Source: Nemorincola sp044225795 (lineage in GTDB: Bacteria; Bacteroidota; Bacteroidia; Chitinophagales; Chitinophagaceae). From it: a stretch of 64,000 nucleotides of DNA. The stretch's first letter is position 1. Each line of letters begins with the position of its first letter. Positions 16,984 through 26,492 of the stretch are shown here, in pieces. Where the stretch lies: positions 372,001 through 436,000 of the forward strand of contig JBGAIF010000003.1 in NCBI GenBank assembly GCA_044225795.1, given 5' to 3'. The notes under the pieces were generated by a model. The model did no database searches and was not told the origin of the DNA. It saw only the letters and a program-made list of their open reading frames with translations. A program made the position numbers and the translations under genes.

Positions 16984-19900
16984 ATGAAAAAATTATTTTA
17001 CTCATTATTTATCGTTTCGTCATTGCTTGTAGGTATGGCTCGCGCTCAGACCATCACCACAGTTGCAGGCAATGGTTTTTTCAGTTATAGCGGCTTTGGT
17101 AGTTCCGCTACGGTAGCTCAGTTGCTATATCCTTCAGGTGTTGCTGCTGATGCGTCCGGTAATATCTATGTTGTAGATCAGTACAACCACGTGGTCAGAA
17201 AAGTAAACACATCAGGTGTGATCACAACAGTGGCTGGTAAAGGAACTTCAGGCTATACAGGCGATGGTGGTGCTGCTACTGCGGCCGAACTGAGCTATCC
17301 GTTTGCTGTCGCGGTAGATGGCTCCGGCAACATCTACATCGCCGATCAGTACAACGATGTTGTGCGCAAGGTGAACACCTCAGGTGTGATCAGCACCTTT
17401 GCAGGCAGCGGTGTCACCGGCTTCTCAGGAGATGGAGGACAGGCAACTGCGGCAAAGATGGATGGACCGTCGGGTGTTGCTATAGATGCTTCCGGCAACG
17501 TGTATATCGCAGACCAGAATAATAACCGTATACGTAAGGTCAATACGTCAAACGTGATCTCCACTTTTGCAGGTAAAGCAACAAATGGTTTCTCGGGCGA
17601 CGGCGGTCAGGCTACAGCCGCGGAGCTCGATCTGCCTTATGGAGTAGCTGTCGACGGAACAAATGTGTACATAGCAGATTACAATAATTCCTGTATACGG
17701 AAGGTAAACGCTTCAAATATTATCAGTACGTATGCCGGGTCCGGCCTTTCACCGGGTTATACCGGGGATGGTTCTGCTGCAACCGCCGCAACGCTTTATG
17801 GGCCCACAAGTATTAAAATGGATGGTAGTGGTAATCTTTACATTGCTGATTACGGCAACTCCTGTATCCGCAAGGTAAGCTCCGGTGGTACTATGTCCAC
17901 TTTTGCCGGAAGTGCTACACCCGGTTATAAAGGAGATGGCGGTGCGGCGACTGCCGCGTTCACAAACTATCCTTCCGGTGTCGCTGTGGATGGAAGTGGT
18001 AATGTGTACATCGCTGATTACTTCAATCAAAGGGTGCGTAAAGTAGCTTCAGGCACCATCAGCACTTTTGCAGGCGGGCTTACTAACGGGGTATCATCAA
18101 CAACCGTTTCGTTCAACCCGACAAGGACGTATGTGGATGGTAGTGGCAATATGTATATCTGCGACGCGGATAACAACAGGGTGTGCAAGGTTAGCAGTAC
18201 TGGCACGGTCACCACGGTGGCCGGTAATTATGTTGCGGGATATTACGGAGATGGCGGCGCTGCTACAGCAGCATCGTTATACAGTCCTTCAGGTATTGCC
18301 TTTGACGGAAGTGGGAATATGTACATCTGCGATCAGTATAACTATGTGATCCGTAAGGTTACTACTTCCGGTGTTATCAGTACGTTCGCCGGTGATGGTA
18401 CGCAGGGGTTTGCCGGAGATGGCGGCCCGGCTACGGCCGCAGAGTTCGACACACCGGGAGGTATCGCATTCGATGCAAGCGGAAACTTGTATGTGGCAGA
18501 CGAATACAACAACAGGGTCAGAAAAATAAGCACATCAGGTACAATTACCACCGTAGTTGGTACAGGGAGCGGCGCTTTCGGTGGAGATGGCGGGGCTGCT
18601 GTGTCTGCCGATATTCAGACCCCACAGGATATAGCCTTTGATGCTACCGGAAATATGTATATCGCAGACGCCGATAACAACAGGATCAGAAAAGTAAATA
18701 CTTCGGGTATAATTACCACTATTGCCGGCGATGGCACTCCCGCTTATGGTGGTGACGGAAGTGCGGCAACCGCGGCGCAATTGCAGGCTCCGGGTGGAGT
18801 GGCGGTAGACGCGAACGGTAATATATATATAGCAGACGCGTTGAACAATGCCTGTCGCAGGGTGAACGCCTTCGGAAACATATATACTATTGCAGGAACA
18901 GGTGTGCAGGGTTTTAGTGGTGATGGTGGTCCGGCTACAGCTGCTACATTAGGCTTGCCGTTATCCATGATACTTGATGCGAGTGGTAATGCATATATAT
19001 GTGACTACGAGAATGCCCGTATGCGTAAGATGAATGCTGTGGTATTACCTGCCATCACCGGTACAGCAACTGTATGTGCCACTAATACAACCGCGCTTAC
19101 CAATGCTACCACAGGCGGAACCTGGAGCAGCATGACTACTGCGGTAGCTACAGTGGGCACAGGCGGAGTAGTAACAGGTGTTTCGGCAGGCACTGCAACT
19201 ATTGTTTACTCCGTTAATTTTAATACGGTGACGAAGACGGTGACCGTATTACCATTACCGGTTTCCGGAACTATAACCGGAACTGCGACAGTATGTCCGT
19301 CGGCAACAACTTCGCTCACAGATGGTGCTGCCGGTGGTGTTTGGAGCAGCGCAGCAACAACAATTGCAACTGTGGGCACCGGAGGTGTTGTTTCCGGTGT
19401 TTCTCCCGGTACTGCTATTATCAGTTACACAGTTACAAACTCTTGTGGAACACAAGCTGCGACAAAAGTGGTTACGGTAAATCCGGCTCCTTTCTCCGGG
19501 CCAATAACAGGAACACCTGTGTTATGCCAGGCAGCGACAACAAGCCTTACGGATGCAACCACAGGTGGCGTGTGGAGCAGTGGTAATACATCGGTGGCTA
19601 CGGTGTCATCCGGTACAGTATCCGGGGTAGCGGGAGGTACCGCAACGATAAGTTATGCTGTAACTAATAGCTGTGGTACCGCAACAGCAACACAGGTGGT
19701 TACGGTGAATCCATTGCCCGCAGTTGCGGTTATTACAGGTTTGTCTTCTGTGTGTGTCGCGGCGAATATCACTCTTTCAGATGCTACATCTTCCGGGGTA
19801 TGGAGTAGCAGCAACACAAATGCTTCAGTAGCTGCAGGGGTGGTTACCGGTGTTGCAGCCGGAACTGTCACAATAAGTTATGCGGTGACCAATTCTTGTG

Positions 19901-22900
19901 GTACAACAACGGTGACCAAGGCTGTGACTGTGAATCCGTTGCCGACAGTTAGCCCGATCTCCGGTTCTGCTACCGGTTGTGTCAGCGGCACACTTACCTT
20001 GTCCGATGCGACAGGTGGGGGGGCATGGAAAAGTTCCACTACTACAGTTGCCACGATTTCGGGTGGCGGTATCGTTAGCGGGGTCTCCATTGGTACCACT
20101 ACCATAAGTTACACGGTCACAAATTCCTGCGGGGCAATATCAGCTTCAACGACTGTTACTATTACCACAACACCAACGGCCGGTTCTATATCCGGTCCTG
20201 CATCGGTATGTATAGGGTCTACCGTTTCGTTATCAGATGCTACGCCTTCCGGTGTATGGAAGAGCGCGAATACTTCCATTGCTACAGTGTCCGGGGGCAC
20301 GGTCTCAGGGGTAGCCACGGGCACTACAACCATCAGTTATACCGTTAGCAATGTTTGCGGCAGCAATTCCGCTTTGTATACTATGACGGTACTTCCGTCC
20401 GGTACACCGGTAAGCCCCATTACCGGCTTGTCAAGTGTTTGTGTATCATCTGTCATTACATTATCAGATGCTACTTCATCGGGGGTATGGGGAGCGAGCA
20501 ATACTGCGGCAACTGTTTCTGCCGGTATCGTTACAGGTGTAGTAGCCGGGGTAGATACCATCAGCTATAGTGTTACAGGTTCATGTGGTACTACTACTGT
20601 AACAAAAGCGGTAACAGTGAATCCATTGCCCGCTGCTGGCACCATTACAGGTTCTCTGACGGTTTGTAAAGGGTCCGCCACTGCGCTTACAGATGCGGCA
20701 TCGGGCGGCGCCTGGTCCAGTAGTACTACATCAATTGCAACAGTTAATTCAATAGGGATGGTGACAGGTGTCAATGCCGGAACCTCCACTATCAGCTATA
20801 CGGTTACGAACTCGTGTGGCAGTGCTACCGCGACATTTACAATTACAGTCAATCCTTTACCTGTTGCAGGTAGTATCACCGGTACGGCAACTGTCTGTGC
20901 CGGTGCGACAACCGCACTTACCGATGCTGCTTCGGGCGGGGTATGGAGCAGCAGCAATACAAATGCAACGGTATCCGGAGGTGCGGTTACGGGCGTGAAT
21001 GGCGGTACATCCACGATAAGCTATTCTGTAACGAACAGTTGTGGTACGGCAAATGCCATAAAGGTGGTCACTGTAAACCCGCTGCCGACGGTAGGAGCCA
21101 TTTCCGGCTTATCCGGTGTGTGCACAGGGTCTTCTATCTCGATGACGGATGCTACTTTGGGTGGTGTATGGAGTAGTGATAATACCGCAGTGGCTACTAT
21201 ATCCGGCACAAGCGTATCCGGTGTTGCACCTGGTACAGCAATTATAAGCTATACTGTAACAAATGGCTGCGGCCCAACTGCGGCTACAAAAACGGTAACT
21301 GTTGTGTCTTCTGCTTCGGCGGGGACTATCACTGGGGTCTCTGCTGTATGTGTAACCTCAACAGTTTCACTGACCGATGCAGTTTCCGGTGGAGTGTGGA
21401 GCAGCAGCAACACGACAAAGGCTACTGTCTCCGGAGGTGTGGTTACCGGGGTTGCGACAGGTACGTCTACCATTAGTTATTCAGTCACCAATTCCTGCGG
21501 TACTGCAGTTGCTACGGCTACGGTTACAGTGAATCCACTTCCCACATCGGGAACTATTACCGGTTTATCATCAGTTTGTGAATCTTCGTCCATTACACTT
21601 ACAGACATTACTGTCGGCGGTGTGTGGAGCAGCGATAACACATCTGTTGCTACCGTGTCGGGCGGTTCAGTAACGGGTGTTGTGGCAGGTACTGTGACCA
21701 TCAGCTATGCAGTGACCAACTCATGTGGCACCGCTACCACAACAAAATCGATCACCGTTAATCCCCTGCCTGTTGCCGGCACTATGACGGGGACAGCATC
21801 TGCCTGTGTCGGGCTTTCAACTACATTGACAACAGGGGTTAGCGGCGGTGTATGGAGCAGCAGTAACACTACGGTGGCAAGAGTTATTGGTGGTACGGTT
21901 ACCGGGTTCTCGGCTGGTACCGCTACGATAAGTTATGCAGTGACTAATACGTGTGGAACTGCTAATGCAACAAGTGTTGTAATAATCAATCCGCTACCGG
22001 CAGTGATCACAGGCTCATCATCGGTATGTGATAATGGCACAGCAGCATTGAGCAATATTACATCCGGAGGCGTGTGGAGCAGTGGCAATACCACGTTAGC
22101 TACAGTTAATACGTCCGGCTTAGTGAGTGGTGTGTTAGCAGGTACTACAACAATATCTTATACCCTGACAACGGGTTGTGCGGCATCAAAGACCATTACT
22201 GTAAATGCAGCACCACTCATCTATACAGTGACGGGTGGCGGGCCATATTGCGCGGGAGATACCGGTGTGCACATCACACTCAGCGGGTCTACTTTAGGTA
22301 TCAGCTACGGGATATATGACGGACCAACGCTTAAAGGAACAAAGACCGGTGGCGGTTCTTCAGTTGACTTCGGCTTATTTACAGCCGCAGCTACTTATAC
22401 TGTCACTGCTACCAATCCTTCAACTACTTGTGCCAGCAATATGATAGGTAGCGCCACGGTCACTATCAATCCTGTGCCTTCTGCTATAACGGGCACAGCC
22501 AAGGTATGCGCAGGACTTACTACCGCGCTTAGCGATGCCACAGCCGGAGGTACTTGGAGCAGCAGCAATACCTCGCTGGCCACAGTAGGTACTACAGGTA
22601 TTGTGGCGGGTGTGGCCGCCGGTACACCATCAGTGATGTACACACTATCTACTGGTTGTAAGGCAACTGTAACCGTTACGGTGAACCCGGTACCTGCCGG
22701 GATATCAGGTGCCGGCAGCGTATGTACCGGCCTCTCAGTATCAATGAGTGATGCTACGCCTTCGGGCACATGGAGCACACCGGGCACGTCTGTGCTGACG
22801 ATCACCTCATCCGGTACTGTGACAGGAAGTAGTGCAGGAACTACTGTTATAATTTATACATTGTCAACAGGATGCTCGGCGTCTAAGTCGTTTACGGTAA

Positions 22901-23652
22901 ACCCGCTGCCGCTGGCCATATCAGGACCGGTGAGTGTGTGCCTCAATGCTACTGCTACTATCAGTGATGCATCTGCAGGAGGTACCTGGAGTTCTGGAAA
23001 CACTACAGTTGCTACTGTTGACCCATCAACGGGCCTTGTGACGGGACTGAGTACAGGCGTGGTGACAATGACCTATATGCTGCCAACAGGCTGTAGTATC
23101 GCCGGCAATATGACCGTTGATCCGCTACCGGATGCCGGTACTATCACCGGCGCCGGCTCCGTATGTATCGACTCAACAGTAAGGCTGTCTGATGTATCGG
23201 GTGGGGGTGTGTGGTCATCTCAAAGTACACTGATATCTGTAGTTGCTACAACAGGTGTGGTGAAGGGCTTGTCGCCGGGCACAGCAGAGATATGGTATAA
23301 ACTCACCTCTGTATGTGGTACAGACAGTACATCTGCTAACATTACCGTCAACAACTGTCATGTGCTGGTACCGAAGCTGGAGGGCATAGCCGCATCTGTA
23401 ACTGTGGTGCCTAACCCCAATGATGGTGTCTTCAACATTACCGGAGACCTGGGTGTCACAGACAATTCAGAAGTGACACTGGAGCTGACCAATATGCTGG
23501 GCCAGGTAGTATATAGTAACAGAATAGTGGCCATGCATGGCATCATCAACGAGCAGGTGGCTATGAAGAACACACTGGCAAGAGGCACTTACCTGCTACA
23601 TGTGAAGTCTGCTGAGGTAAATACTGTATTCCATGTAGTCGTGGATCAGTAG
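16984..23652 (+). CDS. Giant secreted NHL-propeller / BIG2-repeat protein with T9SS sorting domain
   Basis: A 2,222-residue protein. Signal peptide at 1-21 (ends ARAQ). Residues about 22-690 hold 12 NHL repeats of 49-57 residues with the pattern AGxGxxGFSGDGGxATAA...GVAVDxSGNxYIAD...RIRKV; 12 repeats would form two six-bladed beta-propellers. Residues about 690-2120 hold 18 Ig-like BIG2 repeats of 72-77 residues (GVWSSxNTxVATV...GxVTGVxAGTxTISY), plus one divergent module in 15th place. Each BIG2 repeat has one Cys near its start and one near its end, probably a disulfide. The last ~85 residues (VVPNPNDGVFNIT, NMLGQVVY, GTYLLHV) are a type A T9SS sorting domain. Probably a surface adhesin or structural protein. 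Confidence 0.88.
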   Translation: MKKLFYSLFIVSSLLVGMARAQTITTVAGNGFFSYSGFGSSATVAQLLYPSGVAADASGNIYVVDQYNHVVRKVNTSGVITTVAGKGTSGYTGDGGAATAAELSYPFAVAVDGSGNIYIADQYNDVVRKVNTSGVISTFAGSGVTGFSGDGGQATAAKMDGPSGVAIDASGNVYIADQNNNRIRKVNTSNVISTFAGKATNGFSGDGGQATAAELDLPYGVAVDGTNVYIADYNNSCIRKVNASNIISTYAGSGLSPGYTGDGSAATAATLYGPTSIKMDGSGNLYIADYGNSCIRKVSSGGTMSTFAGSATPGYKGDGGAATAAFTNYPSGVAVDGSGNVYIADYFNQRVRKVASGTISTFAGGLTNGVSSTTVSFNPTRTYVDGSGNMYICDADNNRVCKVSSTGTVTTVAGNYVAGYYGDGGAATAASLYSPSGIAFDGSGNMYICDQYNYVIRKVTTSGVISTFAGDGTQGFAGDGGPATAAEFDTPGGIAFDASGNLYVADEYNNRVRKISTSGTITTVVGTGSGAFGGDGGAAVSADIQTPQDIAFDATGNMYIADADNNRIRKVNTSGIITTIAGDGTPAYGGDGSAATAAQLQAPGGVAVDANGNIYIADALNNACRRVNAFGNIYTIAGTGVQGFSGDGGPATAATLGLPLSMILDASGNAYICDYENARMRKMNAVVLPAITGTATVCATNTTALTNATTGGTWSSMTTAVATVGTGGVVTGVSAGTATIVYSVNFNTVTKTVTVLPLPVSGTITGTATVCPSATTSLTDGAAGGVWSSAATTIATVGTGGVVSGVSPGTAIISYTVTNSCGTQAATKVVTVNPAPFSGPITGTPVLCQAATTSLTDATTGGVWSSGNTSVATVSSGTVSGVAGGTATISYAVTNSCGTATATQVVTVNPLPAVAVITGLSSVCVAANITLSDATSSGVWSSSNTNASVAAGVVTGVAAGTVTISYAVTNSCGTTTVTKAVTVNPLPTVSPISGSATGCVSGTLTLSDATGGGAWKSSTTTVATISGGGIVSGVSIGTTTISYTVTNSCGAISASTTVTITTTPTAGSISGPASVCIGSTVSLSDATPSGVWKSANTSIATVSGGTVSGVATGTTTISYTVSNVCGSNSALYTMTVLPSGTPVSPITGLSSVCVSSVITLSDATSSGVWGASNTAATVSAGIVTGVVAGVDTISYSVTGSCGTTTVTKAVTVNPLPAAGTITGSLTVCKGSATALTDAASGGAWSSSTTSIATVNSIGMVTGVNAGTSTISYTVTNSCGSATATFTITVNPLPVAGSITGTATVCAGATTALTDAASGGVWSSSNTNATVSGGAVTGVNGGTSTISYSVTNSCGTANAIKVVTVNPLPTVGAISGLSGVCTGSSISMTDATLGGVWSSDNTAVATISGTSVSGVAPGTAIISYTVTNGCGPTAATKTVTVVSSASAGTITGVSAVCVTSTVSLTDAVSGGVWSSSNTTKATVSGGVVTGVATGTSTISYSVTNSCGTAVATATVTVNPLPTSGTITGLSSVCESSSITLTDITVGGVWSSDNTSVATVSGGSVTGVVAGTVTISYAVTNSCGTATTTKSITVNPLPVAGTMTGTASACVGLSTTLTTGVSGGVWSSSNTTVARVIGGTVTGFSAGTATISYAVTNTCGTANATSVVIINPLPAVITGSSSVCDNGTAALSNITSGGVWSSGNTTLATVNTSGLVSGVLAGTTTISYTLTTGCAASKTITVNAAPLIYTVTGGGPYCAGDTGVHITLSGSTLGISYGIYDGPTLKGTKTGGGSSVDFGLFTAAATYTVTATNPSTTCASNMIGSATVTINPVPSAITGTAKVCAGLTTALSDATAGGTWSSSNTSLATVGTTGIVAGVAAGTPSVMYTLSTGCKATVTVTVNPVPAGISGAGSVCTGLSVSMSDATPSGTWSTPGTSVLTITSSGTVTGSSAGTTVIIYTLSTGCSASKSFTVNPLPLAISGPVSVCLNATATISDASAGGTWSSGNTTVATVDPSTGLVTGLSTGVVTMTYMLPTGCSIAGNMTVDPLPDAGTITGAGSVCIDSTVRLSDVSGGGVWSSQSTLISVVATTGVVKGLSPGTAEIWYKLTSVCGTDSTSANITVNNCHVLVPKLEGIAASVTVVPNPNDGVFNITGDLGVTDNSEVTLELTNMLGQVVYSNRIVAMHGIINEQVAMKNTLARGTYLLHVKSAEVNTVFHVVVDQ

Positions 23653-23672
23653 AGTTAGTAATAAGTTATTAC

Positions 23673-23710
23673 AGTTTCGGCTCACAGTATTGTGGGCCGA
23701 ACTTTTTTTA
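23673..23710 (+). terminator. Rho-independent terminator after the giant NHL/BIG2 gene
   Basis: Inverted repeat GTTCGGC(C)CACA / TGTGGGCCGAAC in slightly imperfect form, followed by a seven-T run, about 20 bp after the stop codon. It lies between convergent genes. Confidence 0.8.
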
Positions 23711-24493
23711 TACATCTATCTCGGCAGTCATGTAGGTAGCAGCATGGCCGCTGATGGCTACACGCGCGCCAAGGTATTCACATTGCAGGTAGCCACGGCG
23801 TGCTGATACCTGTATGGCCGATAGGGTGTTCTTTCCAAGCACTTCAGACCAGTAGGGGGTGAGGGTGGTATGTGCCGAACCCGTCACCGGATCTTCATCT
23901 ATACCGCTCTGCGGAGCAAAGAACCGCGATACAAAATCCACATCGCTTCCTGGGGCTGTGACGATCACGCCACGGCCATCGAGTTGGTGGAGGGTGGTGT
24001 AGTCGGGATGCATATTCAGTATATCCTGCTCGGTGGCATATACGGCCATATAGTCTGTCTTGCCGCGCCAGGTTTCTATGGGTGCTTTGCCCAGGCCGTT
24101 TGCCAGTGCGGCAGGGGTATCACATTTGCTATATATATCAGTGGGGAAGTTGAGGGTGAGGAGGGCACCTGTGCGGGTTACCGACAGCGCCCCGCTGCGG
24201 TGAGATGTGAAGACGACATCGTTGCCGGTATGGCCGAGATAACTGAACACCACATGAGCAGATGCCAGTGTAGCGTGGCCGCAAAGATCGACCTCTACAG
24301 CCGGGGTGAACCAGCGTATATCGTAACCGGCGCTGTTCCTGACTATGTATGCTGTCTCTGCGAGATTGTTCTCCGCTGCTATGGACTGCATCAGGCTATC
24401 GCTGAGCCAGCTATCGAGGATGCATACGGCTGCGGGGTTGCCGCCGAACAGCTTGTCGGTGAAGGCATCTACCTGGTACATCTTTATCTTCAT
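23708..24493 (-). CDS. PhzF-family isomerase
   Basis: A 261-residue protein of the PhzF/diaminopimelate-epimerase-like fold. The N-terminal signature MYQVDAFTDKLFGGNPAAVCIL is typical, as is AAENNLAETAYIV, whose Glu corresponds to the catalytic Glu of PhzF. GHATLASAHVVF and the second-half DEDPVTGSAHTTLTPYW complete the two-lobed pattern. PhzF itself isomerises a phenazine precursor, but most homologues have unknown substrates, and no phenazine genes are nearby. The length is close to the family norm. It lies 38 bp downstream of rlmN on the same strand and may be co-transcribed with it. Confidence 0.88.
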   Translation of the reverse strand: MKIKMYQVDAFTDKLFGGNPAAVCILDSWLSDSLMQSIAAENNLAETAYIVRNSAGYDIRWFTPAVEVDLCGHATLASAHVVFSYLGHTGNDVVFTSHRSGALSVTRTGALLTLNFPTDIYSKCDTPAALANGLGKAPIETWRGKTDYMAVYATEQDILNMHPDYTTLHQLDGRGVIVTAPGSDVDFVSRFFAPQSGIDEDPVTGSAHTTLTPYWSEVLGKNTLSAIQVSARRGYLQCEYLGARVAISGHAATYMTAEIDV

Positions 24494-24531
24494 GGTGTTT
24501 ACGATTAGCTGATGTGATGATTAGCTGATGT

Positions 24532-25581
24532 TTACTTTACTTCGCTACCGTGATCCACATTTGCGAGCTGGCCGCAGGCGGCATCAATGTCTTTGCCACG
24601 GCTACGGCGCAGGCGAACATTCACACGCTTCTCGGTGAGATATTTCATAAAGGCGTCCACCTTCTCTTCTTCCGGTTTCTCGAACTGCGCCGCGTCTATG
24701 GGGTTGTATTCTATGATATTGATAAGATCGGCGGGTACTTTGCGGTATATCTTTATGAGATCCTCGGCATCTTCTATACTGTCGTTGAAATATTTGAACA
24801 GGATGTATTCAAAATTGATCTCGTTGCCGGTGGCCTTATAAAAGTAGTTGAGGGCGTCTATGAGCACAGCGAGGTTGTTGGTCTCGTTGATGGGCATGAT
24901 CTCGTTTCGCTTGGCATCTGTGGGCGCGTGCAATGAGAGTGCCAGCTTAAACCGCACCTGGTCGTCGCCGAGTTGCCTGATCATCTTAGCCACACCGGCA
25001 GTGGAAACGGTGATGCGGCGTGGGCTCATACCCAGCCCATCGGGGGAGGTGATGCGCTCAATGGCCTTCATCATATTCTTATAGTTGAGCAGGGGCTCTC
25101 CCATGCCCATGAATACGATGTTGGACAGGTTCTTATTATAATGCTTGTTGGCCAGTTCGTTCAGCAGGGTCACTTCGTCCACTATCTCGTCAAAGTCGAG
25201 GTTGCGTTTGCGGGCCATGTAGCCGGTAGCGCAGAACTTGCACGAAAGGGAGCAGCCTACTTGTGAGGATACGCAGGCGGTCATGCGCTTTTCGGTGGGT
25301 ATGAGTACACTTTCCACATAGAAGCCGTCGTGGAGCTGCAGGCGGTTCTTGATGGTGCCATCGCTGCTGTACTGGCTGTGGTGCATACGCACCTTGGGTA
25401 TAAAGTACTTTTCGGAAAGCTTCTGCCTGAGTGCCTTGGATAGGTTGGTCATGTCGTTGATATCGGCAGCAAACTTGTGCCAAACCCACTCATGCACCTG
25501 TTTTGCCCTGAACTTAGGTTCACCCAGCTCTGCCATCATCGCCTCAAGTTCCGGCAGAGATATCTCACGTAAATTTTTCAT
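24532..25581 (-). CDS. rlmN: Dual-specificity 23S rRNA / tRNA adenine-C2 methyltransferase RlmN
   Basis: A 349-residue radical SAM methyltransferase that methylates C2 of A2503 in 23S rRNA and A37 of some tRNAs. The iron-sulfur cluster motif CxxxCxxC is in GCSLSCKFCATG, the SAM-binding GMGEPLLN motif follows, and the second catalytic cysteine is in DAACGQLAN near the C-terminus. The N-terminal accessory domain is LREISLPELEAMMAELGEPKFRAKQ. I start at the ATG at 25581; a TTG three codons upstream is possible but unnecessary. A 0.9-kb non-coding gap lies upstream. Confidence 0.96.
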   Translation of the reverse strand: MKNLREISLPELEAMMAELGEPKFRAKQVHEWVWHKFAADINDMTNLSKALRQKLSEKYFIPKVRMHHSQYSSDGTIKNRLQLHDGFYVESVLIPTEKRMTACVSSQVGCSLSCKFCATGYMARKRNLDFDEIVDEVTLLNELANKHYNKNLSNIVFMGMGEPLLNYKNMMKAIERITSPDGLGMSPRRITVSTAGVAKMIRQLGDDQVRFKLALSLHAPTDAKRNEIMPINETNNLAVLIDALNYFYKATGNEINFEYILFKYFNDSIEDAEDLIKIYRKVPADLINIIEYNPIDAAQFEKPEEEKVDAFMKYLTEKRVNVRLRRSRGKDIDAACGQLANVDHGSEVK

Positions 25582-25685
25582 AGGGCGCAAAATTAATGAA
25601 TTTATTAATAAGTTATTGTTAATCTGTTAAGTTGTTTAATAGGTAATTGGTTAAAAGGGTTAATTGGCAAGGTTTTCAGGTCACA

Positions 25686-25720
25686 ACTTCGACTTTTTAC
25701 TTTCTACTTTCGACTATTTA
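25686..25720. repeat. Heptamer tandem repeat
   Basis: About five consecutive 7-bp units of the form CTTTNNA (seen as CGACTTTTTACTTTCTACTT and onward). On the other strand it reads AAGTAGA-like, the same heptamer family as the array at 42316-42357. Confidence 0.7.
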
Positions 25721-25799
25721 GCCCCCCGACAGCACTAGGTATTTGTACTCTTTTCTGAAAAGAGGTATTTCTGCTCGTGCGCGGGGTACAGGGGCGTTG

Positions 25800-25996
25800 T
25801 ACTTTTACATCACCAAATAACCCGAAAGAATTTCCTAAAGACCCAAATCTACTATAGACCCCTTTGCGCCTTTAGACCCTCTCAATCCTATCTGTTAAAT
25901 GACAGATGTAGTTATCAGTCTTTAATATTATTATTAAAGAAACTTTAATGACCGTTAATAAAGTGGGTAGGTTAGCGCCGCCCACTTTGTTTTTTA
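25800..25996 (+). ncRNA. Possible small non-coding transcript ending in a hairpin terminator
   Basis: A strong terminator-like hairpin (AAAGTGGG / CCCACTTT followed by GTTTTTT) ends at about 25996 on the plus strand with no coding gene upstream on that strand. A TACTTTTA box near 25800 resembles a Bacteroidota -7 element. Together they could bound a ~190-nt RNA. No known RNA family was recognised, so this is a guess from punctuation only. Confidence 0.25.
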
Positions 25997-26390
25997 GGGG
26001 GCATCTCCCGGGCGCCTTCGGCGGGGAATGCCATCATTGTTTTGCAGGACATCCCCCTAACCCCCTTCGGCTGGGCGCGGATGCCTGGCGCAAGGGGGAA
26101 TGCCATCGTTGTCACTTTCCATCGTTGTTACGAGGTTCTTCGCACGGCTCAGAATGACAAATTAGTTCGGCGCGGCTCACCACGACAATAAAGGCGGAGG
26201 CTTGGCGCAAGGGGGAATGCCATCGTTGTCACTTTCCATCGTTGTTATGTAGGACATCCCCCTAACCCCCTTCGGCTCGGCGCGGAGGCTGGGCGCAAGG
26301 GGGAATTTTCCATCGTTGTCACTTTCCATCATTGTTACGAGGTTCTTCGCAGGGCTCAGAATGACAAATTAGTTCGGTGCGGCTCAGAAT
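25990..26390. repeat. Duplicated intergenic repeat modules
   Basis: Three module types recur in mosaic order. Module A (GGACATCCCCCTAACCCCCT) appears at about 26047 and 26251. Module B (GCGCAAGGGGGAA then CATCGTTGTCACTTTCCATC) appears at about 26088, 26208 and 26294. Module C (CGAGGTTCTTCGCA then GGCTCAGAATGACAAATTAG) appears at about 26129 and 26338. CCCCCTT in A and AAGGGGG in B are inverted, so adjacent A-B pairs can fold. This looks like decayed or mobile non-coding repeats. Confidence 0.75.
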
Positions 26391-26492
26391 GACAAAATGG
26401 GGTATTTGAGCAATTGTTTTTTGATTTTGGTAATGGGTTGATTTTTAGGGTGTTGGGTGTTTGGATGTTGCTCAGAAGTTGCTCACTTTTTG

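Larger units (their letters stand above)
25582..26492. other. Repeat-rich intergenic gap, no credible gene
   Basis: This 911-bp stretch has no coding region I can support. It holds a heptamer array (25686-25720), a possible small transcription unit ending in a hairpin (about 25800-25996), and a block of duplicated repeat modules (25990-26390). The short open frames inside are not protein-like. Confidence 0.7.

Noticed and set aside
23870..24508. 212-codon open frame on the plus strand
   Set aside because: It is antisense to the phzF-like gene, whose strand carries the conserved motifs.
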